Part shown: positions 1 to 6,305 of the stretch, in pieces
Layout of the letters: each line of letters starts with the position of its first letter
Position numbering within the stretch: the stretch's first letter is position 1
NCBI GenBank assembly: GCA_007133195.1
Contig: SLNH01000025.1
Coordinates: 1 to 40,137 of the forward strand
DNA length: 40,137 bases
DNA from: Nannocystineae bacterium
GTDB taxonomy: Bacteria; Myxococcota_A; Polyangia; Haliangiales; Haliangiaceae
Direction: 5' to 3'
The notes under the pieces: model-generated
Databases searched by the model: none
Seen by the model: only the letters and a program-made list of their open reading frames with translations
Told to the model about the DNA's origin: nothing
Translations under genes and position numbers: made by a program

Positions 1-333
1 GAGTTCCGCGGACGAGAGGGGTTCCGCGAGCTCCTGTCCATCTACACGACCGCGTTTCCGGACATGCACGTGACGCTCGAGAGCATGGTGGCCGAAGGAG
101 ACCTCGTGGCGAGCCACTACACCATTCGCGGAACCCACGAGGGTAACCTCATGGACCTGCCGCCGACCGGGCAGCGCGCGGCGATTCCAGCCGTCATAAT
201 GAGCCGTTTTCGGGACGGGAAACTCGCCGAGGAGTTCGAGGTCATCGATTCTCTCGACCTCCTGCAGCAGCTCGGCGCAGCCCCACCTTCGGGAGAACAG
301 GCCCCGGGGCCGGGGGACAGGCTAGGGTTGTGA
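1..333 (+). CDS. SnoaL-like ester cyclase family protein (5' truncated by window edge)
   Basis: The frame is open from the first base of the window, so the N-terminus is missing; about 110 residues are visible before the TGA. The segment reads FPDMHVTLESMVAEGDLVA, then YTIRGTHEG, then a C-terminal FEVIDSLDLLQQLG, which is the usual order in the SnoaL/ester-cyclase (NTF2-like) family. Such proteins are small cone-shaped alpha+beta domains; many have no known substrate. The last ~20 residues (PPSGEQAPGPGDRLGL) are low-complexity and probably lie outside the domain. The family assignment rests on motif recognition; no substrate can be inferred. Downstream DNA is degraded, so neighbours give no functional hint. 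Confidence 0.75.
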   Translation, partial: EFRGREGFRELLSIYTTAFPDMHVTLESMVAEGDLVASHYTIRGTHEGNLMDLPPTGQRAAIPAVIMSRFRDGKLAEEFEVIDSLDLLQQLGAAPPSGEQAPGPGDRLGL

Positions 334-464
334 CGGCGCCGCAAGCGCGGGATATCGAACCGATGGGCGATGGCGCACGGTCAGCGCATGCGCCCTCAGA
401 AATCCCCTGACAGGAAGCGTCGTTCGAGGGCGCAGGTGGAGTAGAGCTTTTCGCGCAGCGGTGG

Positions 465-674
465 CTACCACCCGGAGGAGGCCCGAGGGCGACGGTGGCG
501 ATCCACCACGGGCTCCTCGAGGAGGTCGATGCCCGCTCGGTCGAGCATCCGCGCCACGGCGAGCGACTCCGCCGGCGAAAAGCCACCTCGCGCGAAGTCC
601 GACACATTCAGCTTCACTCGATGGTGAACCCGGGGCCGCAGGCGGCCCGGGCGCGCCGCACGACCTCCGACAGA
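465..674 (-). pseudogene. Relic of NADH:flavin oxidoreductase (Old Yellow Enzyme family), frameshifted
   Basis: Read on the minus strand, one frame gives LSEVVRRARAACGPGFTI and then hits a stop. Shifting frame at about 611-615 gives RVKLNVSDFARGGFSP followed by ESLAVARMLDRAGIDLLE. Together these match the end of the TIM barrel of Old Yellow Enzyme/NADH:flavin oxidoreductases, where a conserved 'LLEVVRAVR..VG' helix precedes a 'vKLs.sDf..GG...ees..va..Le.aGvDllE' stretch. The expected SGG motif after DLLE is gone and the frame ends in a TAG 22 codons later. Only about 60 of some 360 residues remain, and the frame change sits inside the conserved block, so this is a dead fragment. Confidence 0.6.
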
Positions 675-806
675 TGGTACCGCCGCCGGATGGGCCGCCG
701 CTCTGCCTGGGTGATGGAGATCCCGAGACAATCCGGCCGATGCCCTATCGTGGGTGCGGCACCTTCCGTGCCCGCGGGGCCCGTCTTACGGGGCTTGTTT
801 CGGGCC

Positions 807-842
807 ATGTACCCATATGACGCGGATGTCATATGGGTACAT
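807..842. repeat. Perfect inverted repeat, copy 1 of a dyad also found at the right end
   Basis: ATGTACCCATATGAC (807-821) and its exact reverse complement (828-842) flank a 6-bp centre, GCGGAT. The inner 12 bp of each arm (TACCCATATGAC) and the 6-bp spacing recur exactly at 40108-40137, where the centre is ATTTAT. Identical arms, identical spacing and an unconserved centre look like a regulator operator or a short dispersed palindromic element. There is no T-tract, so a classical intrinsic terminator is less likely. Confidence 0.85.
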
Positions 843-1134
843 CGCTGGCTCGAGCCCCTCTTGCCGCCGGGGCGACAAGATCGCGGCCCGCCGGTCCGGG
901 GGACCAGCAGGCGGCCGGGCCGCGCGCGGGGATCCGGCGCGCGCCCGCGCCCCTCGACGATGCTGGTACGGATCACCAGGTCCTCGTCGCTAGCGTGGGA
1001 AATCTCAGCTCCCTCCTCCTCGGCGTCATTGAGGGTGCGGCCCACGCCCACCGAGTTCGTGCTCTACTACGACGTGTAGCGCAAAGCGGGTCCGGATCCG
1101 GCGCCGTCGAGGCCGGCCATCATCATCGCCGCGA

Positions 1135-1290
1135 ATGCGCTCCTACTGCCCCATCAACCTTTCGCTGGAGGTCTTCGGAGACCGGTGGTGCTTCTCATCC
1201 TTCGCGACCTGATGTTTGGTGGGAAGCGTCACTTTCGCGAGTTACCGCAGTCCGATGAGCGGATCTCCACCAACATCCTCTCGGACTCAT
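1135..1290 (+). pseudogene. Relic of HxlR-family transcriptional regulator, frameshifted and truncated
   Basis: From ATG 1135 the sequence reads MRSYCPINLSLEVFGDRW, the N-terminal start of an HxlR-type winged helix (YCPI...EV.GDRW). After GDRW the match moves to another frame: VLLILRDLMFGGKRHFRE, then SDERISTNILSD. This is the recognition-helix region of HxlR proteins. The frame break is near 1187-1190. After LSD the match ends abruptly at about 1289, just before the ribosome binding site of the next gene. About half of a normal ~110-residue protein is left. HxlR regulators commonly sense redox or electrophile stress and control nearby oxidoreductases, so it may once have belonged with the OYE relic; that is inference. 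Confidence 0.7.
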
Positions 1291-1327
1291 GCACCAGTTG
1301 CAAAACGCAATCAGAAGGGAAGCATTC

Positions 1328-1750
1328 ATGGCCCTCCAGACCCACACCGGCTCCTGCCACTGCAAGGCGGTTCGGTTCGAGGCTGATCTCGACCTCGCCG
1401 CTGGGACAAATCGCTGCAACTGCTCGTACTGCACCAAGGCACGCGCCTGGTTCGCGTTCGCCAAGGGCGCGGACAGCTTTCGCCTCCTCGAAGGGGCGCA
1501 AGCGCTCACCGAGTACCGGTGGACGCCGCCCGGCAGGCCTGGCCCCTTCCTGACCTACGCGTTCTGCGCCACCTGCGGCATCCGCGTCTTCGGACGCGGC
1601 GAAATGGAGGCGCTCGGGGGCGTCTTTCATGCAGTGCCGGTCAACATTCTCGACGATATGAGCCCGGCGGAGTTCGCATCGGTGCCCATCAACTACATCG
1701 ACAACCGCCACGATCGATTGGAGCCTCCGGAGATCGTCGCCTACCTGTAG
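1328..1750 (+). CDS. GFA (glutathione-dependent formaldehyde-activating)-family zinc protein
   Basis: This 140-residue protein has the cysteine layout of the GFA/CENP-V fold: GSCHCKAV (C10, C12), NCSYC (C30, C32, C35) and FCATCG (C80, C83). These residues bind two zinc ions in the family. Length and spacing are normal. The founding member was proposed to speed the reaction of formaldehyde with glutathione, but most family members have no proven substrate, so a broad call is appropriate. ATG 1328 is chosen over the upstream in-frame ATG at 1289 because AGAAGGGA sits just before it and the motif starts within ten residues. It immediately follows the HxlR relic. Confidence 0.9.
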   Translation: MALQTHTGSCHCKAVRFEADLDLAAGTNRCNCSYCTKARAWFAFAKGADSFRLLEGAQALTEYRWTPPGRPGPFLTYAFCATCGIRVFGRGEMEALGGVFHAVPVNILDDMSPAEFASVPINYIDNRHDRLEPPEIVAYL

Positions 1751-1868
1751 ATATGGCGCCCGTCCTGGAGCTGGGCGTCGTCTAGGTTGAGAGTTTCCTC
1801 GACGCCTACATCGCCGTCGTACGAAACGGCTACCTTTACGGACTGCACCGGCCGTAACTCGCGCGTGG

Positions 1869-2987
1869 TTAGCTCGAATCGGTGGCGCGCGCGTACACGG
1901 TCTCGAGTCGCGCCGTGAGCTCGGCGCGGGGCGAAAGCCGCGGAGGCTCGGCTCGGCGCTCCCCGGCCAGGGCGCTTCGGAGCTCGCGGGCGAGCCCGGC
2001 CACATCGCCCCACGCCGGCAGCGGGCCGGGGTGCCATTCTGCGATGCCGCCGCTGTCCCACGCCGCCACGGGCACCCCCGCGGCGAGCGCTTCGAGCCCC
2101 ACGATACCGAACGGCTCTTGCCAGCGCGACGGCATGACGACGGCCAGCGCGCGCCGGTAAAGAGCGGACAGCTCTCGCCGCCCGAGCCAGCCGGTGACCT
2201 CGAAGCCAAGCTCCTCGAGGCGCTCGCGCTCGGGCCCCGTTCCCGCGAACACGAGGGGCACGTGGGCCTCGGCGCGCCGCCACGCCTCGATCGCGTCGTA
2301 GACGCCCTTGGCGCGCGCGAGCCGGCCGATGAAGGCGACGCAGGGCGCGCCGCCGGCGTCAGTGTCGGCGGCGGCGTCGCCGGCAGGCATGTCCCACCCC
2401 TCGATGCCGTGCACGAACGGCGGAATCACTTGGATCCTCTCGGCCGAAATCCCAGCCGCCGACAGCTCGCGCTTCATGTAGCTCGACAACACCGTGATTC
2501 CCGCCATGCCGCGCAGCGCGTCGCGCCGTGCCGCGGTCACCTCGTAGATACGGCGGAAGTAGTCGCCCTCGCGAAAGCACCCCGCGCACGCCTCCGTCGA
2601 CATCGGGACGTCACACGTCTCGCCGGCCTCGGTGAGCTTGCCGCGGCCCGGACAAAACACGCGGTGGTCCTGAACGGTCGCCACGGCGCCCCGCGCGGCG
2701 CCCCAGCCGAGCACCTCCGGGCCGATCGCGTTGTGCAGGTGGATCACGTCGGGCCGAAATGCGCGCACCTCGGCCTCGAGCGCCTCGGACGCGCGGCGGG
2801 CGCGCCTCGTCTCGGCGAGCGGGCGCGCGATCGACACGGGCACGGGCGCCTTGGCCGTGCCGTCGTCGCGCCCGGCGACGACGAGGAGCTCGTGCCCCCT
2901 GTGAGCGAGGTCCGAGAGCACGCCGAGAAGGTGCCAGTCCGCGCCGCCTCGAGCGCTCACCCGGTCAGTGATGTGAAGGATTCGCAA
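1869..2987 (-). CDS. Glycosyltransferase family 4 (GT-B fold)
   Basis: The protein begins LRILHITDRVSARGGADWH, a typical GT4 N-terminus with the glycine-rich donor loop, followed by an FRPDVIHLHN segment. A C-terminal EPFGIVGLEALAAGVPV block (E-x7-E) binds the nucleotide-sugar donor. The central region has a Cys-rich patch (CDVPMSTEACAGC) seen in some GT4 enzymes. It probably adds a sugar to a surface polysaccharide or lipid; acceptor and donor are unknown. The frame opens at TTG 3026, but TTG 2987 puts RILHIT at the very N-terminus and has TAAGGT (2999-3004) as a possible -10 box 17 nt upstream, so 2987 is preferred. It is divergent from hemH and has no other polysaccharide genes around it. 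Confidence 0.85.
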   Translation of the reverse strand: MRILHITDRVSARGGADWHLLGVLSDLAHRGHELLVVAGRDDGTAKAPVPVSIARPLAETRRARRASEALEAEVRAFRPDVIHLHNAIGPEVLGWGAARGAVATVQDHRVFCPGRGKLTEAGETCDVPMSTEACAGCFREGDYFRRIYEVTAARRDALRGMAGITVLSSYMKRELSAAGISAERIQVIPPFVHGIEGWDMPAGDAAADTDAGGAPCVAFIGRLARAKGVYDAIEAWRRAEAHVPLVFAGTGPERERLEELGFEVTGWLGRRELSALYRRALAVVMPSRWQEPFGIVGLEALAAGVPVAAWDSGGIAEWHPGPLPAWGDVAGLARELRSALAGERRAEPPRLSPRAELTARLETVYARATDSS

Positions 2988-3042
2988 AGGCCGGCGGCAC
3001 CTTAGCCGAGGAGCCCGCGCGGGCAAAGCCGCCGCTCTCTGT

Positions 3043-3048
3043 TATAAC
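3043..3048 (+). promoter_or_regulatory. Candidate -10 box of hemH (leaderless arrangement)
   Basis: TATAAC begins 13 nt before the hemH ATG, so transcription would start at or beside the start codon. There is no Shine-Dalgarno sequence in between. No clear -35 box is visible. Confidence 0.45.
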
Positions 3049-3055
3049 CACGCCC

Positions 3056-4120
3056 ATGCACGGGCTGCTCCTCATCAACCTCGGCACCCCCGACGAGCCC
3101 ACAAGCCCCGCGGTGCGGAGGTACCTGCGCCAATTCCTCTCCGATCCGCGCGTCATCGATATCCCCGCCGCGGCCCGCGCGGCGCTTTTGAACCTCGTCA
3201 TCCTCCCCCGCCGCCCGGCGCAAAGCGCCGCCGCGTACCGGAGCATCTGGACCGAGCGAGGCTCCCCCCTCCTGTTTCACAGCGAAGATCTGGCGGAGGC
3301 CGTGCGCGCCCGCCTCGGGTCCACGTGGCGCGTGGCGATCGGCATGCGCTACGGGAGCCCCTCGATCGCGAGCGCCCTGGACACGCTGTCGCGCGCGGGC
3401 TGCGAGCGCGTCGTCGTGTTTCCGCTTTATCCCCAGTACGCTTCGTCGTCCACGGGAACCGCGCTCGAGGTCGCCTACAGCGCCGCCGCGAGCTACTGGA
3501 ACGTGCCGAGCCTCACCTCCGTTCCACCGTTTTACGACCACCCCGGCTACATCCGGGCGTTTTCCGAACGGGGACGCCCCGTCATCGACGAGCGCGAGCC
3601 CGATCACGTGCTGTTTTCGTTCCACGGCCTCCCGGAGCGCCACCTCAAAAAGAGCGACGCGGCCAAGACCCGCTGCTTGCTCCGCCACGACTGCTGCGAG
3701 AGCATCACGGACGAAAACGCCTGGTGCTACCGCGCGCAGTGCTTCGCGACGGCGCGCCTTCTCGCCCAGGAGCTCTCGCTTCCAAACGATAAGTGGAGCG
3801 TGAGCTTTCAGTCCCGCTTGGGACGCACGCCGTGGATCCGCCCGTTCACAGACGAAGTGATCCCCGAGCTCGCAAAGCGCGGCAATCGGCGCGTCGTCGT
3901 GTTTTCGCCGGCGTTCGTCGCCGACTGCCTCGAGACCCTCGAGGAGATCGGAATCCGCGCCGTGGAGCTGTTTCGCGAAAGCGGCGGAGACGACCTCGCC
4001 CTCGTGCCTTCGCTGAACAGCACGCCTCCTTGGGCCGACGCAGTCGCGGACATGGCGCGCCGCGCGCTGCCGGCCGGCGATCAAGCCGGAGACGATCCCT
4101 CGCATAGGAGCACCGCATGA
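3056..4120 (+). CDS. hemH: Ferrochelatase
   Basis: Inserts ferrous iron into a porphyrin, the terminal metal-insertion step of heme synthesis. The 354-residue protein starts GLLLINLGTPD, has the active-site His in FSFHGLPERH (H190) and the C-terminal block VFSPAFVADCLETLEEIG with the conserved acidic residues. Directly after the active-site His is a cysteine-rich insertion, C207, C213, C214, C224 and C229, which the E. coli enzyme lacks. Internal four-cysteine [2Fe-2S] ferrochelatases are described in some proteobacteria, so a cluster here is plausible. The stop overlaps the next start by 4 bp (ATGA at 4117-4120), implying translational coupling. Confidence 0.96.
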   Translation: MHGLLLINLGTPDEPTSPAVRRYLRQFLSDPRVIDIPAAARAALLNLVILPRRPAQSAAAYRSIWTERGSPLLFHSEDLAEAVRARLGSTWRVAIGMRYGSPSIASALDTLSRAGCERVVVFPLYPQYASSSTGTALEVAYSAAASYWNVPSLTSVPPFYDHPGYIRAFSERGRPVIDEREPDHVLFSFHGLPERHLKKSDAAKTRCLLRHDCCESITDENAWCYRAQCFATARLLAQELSLPNDKWSVSFQSRLGRTPWIRPFTDEVIPELAKRGNRRVVVFSPAFVADCLETLEEIGIRAVELFRESGGDDLALVPSLNSTPPWADAVADMARRALPAGDQAGDDPSHRSTA

Positions 4121-5262
4121 CCCGCGCGCTCGATCACATCTACGGCGACACGCTCGTCGTGAGGCCCCCGGTACCGGTCACCGTGAACAAGGCCGGCGCC
4201 AACTACAAGAGCGAGGTCACCCACACGTCCTATTCGCCGCGCAGCGCCTACGACGAGTGGCTCGCCATCTGCGACGCCATCGTCGCCTGCGGAGGCGACG
4301 CGCTCGTTCAGTTCGAGGACGCGGACGAGGCGTTTTTGGACGCTCCCGGCCTCGAGGTCGATCCGGCGGGCGATGTGCGGCCCGAGGGCTCACGCGAGGT
4401 TTTGGGCAATCTGGAGGACATCCTCACCGGAAGGGTGTTTACGGCAAACGGCCCCTGGGTCGTGGCCCGCGACCGAAAGCTTTGCGCCGCGATGCCTCAC
4501 ATGCTTCCGCACCGGCAGGCCGAGGCGCCCTACTATCGCGATCTGCTCGCGCGCGTCGCCGACGCGTGCGGGCTCGAGCTCGAGCTTTTGGAAAATCCGC
4601 ACCGCTGGGAAGGCATGGCAGACGTGGCCGCCGTGGGCGAGCGCGTCGTCCTCACCTACGCGGTCCCCGGCCACTACGACGAGGGGCTGTCACCGAAATC
4701 CAGGCGCTCATCGCGCGAGGGTGTCGCCTTCGCCGCCGACGTGGCCGGCGTCCCCGAGGAGGCCAGGATTTACGCCGAGCTCGTCTACCCGCACTTTCAC
4801 GGCGACACCGTCCACTTCGGCGCGCGCCCCGCCCGCGGCGAGCCGGCGCTCGTCCAGTATCCCGGCGGACTTTGGGGCGACGGCGCGAGCCGCATCCGAG
4901 AAGACCTCGGCGCCGATCGGATCGTGCCCACCGGGCGCATAGACGCCGCCGACAACTACGCGACGAACTCTCGCCAGGTGCGCGGCGGCGTGCTCATCCC
5001 CGAGCACGCGAGCGCCGAGTTCGAAGCCGCGATGGAGGGCCTGGGGCTTATCTGCCACCGCCTTCGCCTCTACGAGCTATTCGGCAAGGCCGGCGGGGGA
5101 CCGGCGTGCGCCACGCTCTATCTCCCGGAAAACCTCGACATCCCCGCGCGGTTTCCGCACCGCTACAGCGTATCGCGCGAGGAAATCCGCGCGCGCCGCG
5201 ATCGGGTCCCCGATCGCGTCACCGTCGATCCTGGCTACTTCGAAGACAAGTCGCGAGGCTAA
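4117..5262 (+). CDS. Pentein-superfamily (amidinotransferase/DDAH-like) protein
   Basis: A 381-residue protein with the landmarks of guanidine-modifying pentein enzymes: an early VNKAGANYKSEV stretch, TANGPWVVARDRK and MLPHRQAEAPYY in the middle, a YPHFHGDTVHFG segment carrying the probable catalytic His, and a C-terminal GKAGGGPACATLYL with the probable nucleophilic Cys at residue 331. Family members hydrolyse or transfer amidino groups from arginine or methylated arginines; which reaction applies here cannot be told. It starts inside the hemH stop codon, an unusual partnership, because no heme-pathway role for a pentein is known to me. Annotators may call it amidinotransferase or arginine deiminase-related. 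Confidence 0.75.
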   Translation: MTRALDHIYGDTLVVRPPVPVTVNKAGANYKSEVTHTSYSPRSAYDEWLAICDAIVACGGDALVQFEDADEAFLDAPGLEVDPAGDVRPEGSREVLGNLEDILTGRVFTANGPWVVARDRKLCAAMPHMLPHRQAEAPYYRDLLARVADACGLELELLENPHRWEGMADVAAVGERVVLTYAVPGHYDEGLSPKSRRSSREGVAFAADVAGVPEEARIYAELVYPHFHGDTVHFGARPARGEPALVQYPGGLWGDGASRIREDLGADRIVPTGRIDAADNYATNSRQVRGGVLIPEHASAEFEAAMEGLGLICHRLRLYELFGKAGGGPACATLYLPENLDIPARFPHRYSVSREEIRARRDRVPDRVTVDPGYFEDKSRG

Positions 5263-5342
5263 AGCCCGCCACCGGATCACTTGGCTGCGCGGCCCGTGCT
5301 CATCCGATCGGACACGCGGGAGCGCGGCGCAGTCACCGGCGC

Positions 5343-5372
5343 TTGGCCCTCACGAGCGCGCCGTACTACGCT
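5343..5372 (+). promoter_or_regulatory. Candidate promoter of the HIT gene (leaderless)
   Basis: TTGGCC (5343-5348), an 18-bp spacer and TACGCT (5367-5372). The -10 box starts 13 nt before the ATG at 5380, so the mRNA would have little or no leader. Confidence 0.45.
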
Positions 5373-5379
5373 GCCTCCC

Positions 5380-5793
5380 ATGGCAGAGACGATCTTCAGC
5401 AAGATCATCGCGGGGGAAATCCCGTCGCATAAGGTGTACGAAGACGATCAGGTCCTGGCGTTTTTGGACATCGGGCCGCTTAGTAAAGGGCACACCCTCG
5501 TCATCCCCAAAGAGCCCGCCGAGACGCTCGACCAGCTGTCGGACGAGTCGGCAGAAGCGATCGGCCGCGTCCTGCCCCGCATCGCCCGCGGCGTGATGAA
5601 GGCCACCGGGGCCACCGAGTACAACGTGCTCCAGAACAACGGCAGCCGGGCACACCAGGCCGTCATGCACGTCCACTTTCACATCATCCCAAAAGAAGGA
5701 GACGGCACCGGCCTCGGCATCGGCTGGAAGCCGCAGAGCCTGGACAACGAAGAAGCCGCGGAGCTCGCGGCCCGCATCGCCCGCGAACTCTAG
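5380..5793 (+). CDS. HIT-family (histidine triad) nucleotide-binding protein
   Basis: A 137-residue HINT-like protein. It starts AETIFSKIIAGEIP, the canonical HINT opening, and carries the triad HVHFHII (H97, H99, H101), whose middle histidine attacks the phosphoramidate of nucleoside 5'-monophosphoramidates. An earlier in-frame start at 5281 would add 33 unconserved residues, so ATG 5380 is chosen; a promoter-like TTGGCC/TACGCT pair just upstream supports it. It is probably cytosolic and monocistronic. Substrates of bacterial HINT proteins in vivo are not well known. Confidence 0.93.
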   Translation: MAETIFSKIIAGEIPSHKVYEDDQVLAFLDIGPLSKGHTLVIPKEPAETLDQLSDESAEAIGRVLPRIARGVMKATGATEYNVLQNNGSRAHQAVMHVHFHIIPKEGDGTGLGIGWKPQSLDNEEAAELAARIAREL

Positions 5794-5826
5794 AGTTGCA
5801 CCGGCTGGCGAAGCTAGAGCGTTGCG

Positions 5827-6087
5827 CTACTCGCTCTCGCTGGTCGCGTGGTGCGCGCGCCCCTCGGCCAGTTGCGACAGGCGATCCGCCTCCTCGTGGC
5901 CGAGCCGCGACGCCTCCTCGACGAGCATCACCGGGATATCGTCGTCGATTCGATAAGCGAGTCGAGACGTCGGGCAAAACAAGAACGGCTCGCCGCCGTG
6001 CTCGGGATCCCCGTCCGGAAAGTAGACGAGTGGCGCCTTGGATTCCGGACAGACGAGGATCTCTAAAAGCTCGCGACTCGGCGCCAT
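5827..6087 (-). CDS. Trm112 family protein
   Basis: 86 residues. The N-terminus APSRELLEILVCPESKAPLVYF and the later FCPTSRLAYRIDDDIPVML match the short Trm112/YcaR-type fold; one Cys lies in each half (LVCPES and FCPTS). In eukaryotes and archaea Trm112 is a small zinc-binding activator of methyltransferases; bacterial versions have no settled role. The frame opens as far up as 6288, but the extra 67 residues are Arg-rich and not family-like, so ATG at 6087 is used. It has an acidic/His tail (EGRAHHATSESE). It converges with the HIT gene and is divergent from the MscS gene. Confidence 0.85.
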   Translation of the reverse strand: MAPSRELLEILVCPESKAPLVYFPDGDPEHGGEPFLFCPTSRLAYRIDDDIPVMLVEEASRLGHEEADRLSQLAEGRAHHATSESE

Positions 6088-6305
6088 AAGCGCAAGGGAA
6101 TCCCATGCCTCGAGCGCTGTCAAGGCATCTGTGGACGCTTGCAAGCGCCGGCACGCTCGCTTAGTGTGCCGCTCGGCGGCTCGTGACCGTAGGCCCACGG
6201 CCAAGGGGCGGTCCGTCCGTCCGCCAGCCCTACCAAGCTCGGCGCCGCCCGGGATCCACGACACCAAGGCATCGGCCCTCCGGCACACCGCGAAGGACTC
6301 GCTTC

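Larger units (their letters stand above)
334..1134. other. Decayed intergenic region with gene relics and a palindrome
   Basis: About 800 bp with no intact gene. It contains an Old Yellow Enzyme relic on the minus strand (about 465-674) and a perfect 15-bp-arm palindrome (807-842), and it leads into an HxlR relic starting at 1135. Several long open frames exist on both strands, but they are Arg/Pro/Gly-rich and overlap each other, as expected for shadow frames in GC-rich DNA. Between about 843 and 1134 I recognise nothing. Confidence 0.6.

Noticed and set aside
833-1258. Open frame starting inside the left palindrome
   Set aside because: Its composition (Arg/Ala/Gly/Pro) looks random and its end runs out of frame through the HxlR relic.
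3002-4105. 367-residue open frame antisense to hemH
   Set aside because: Shadow frame; the plus strand has all ferrochelatase motifs.
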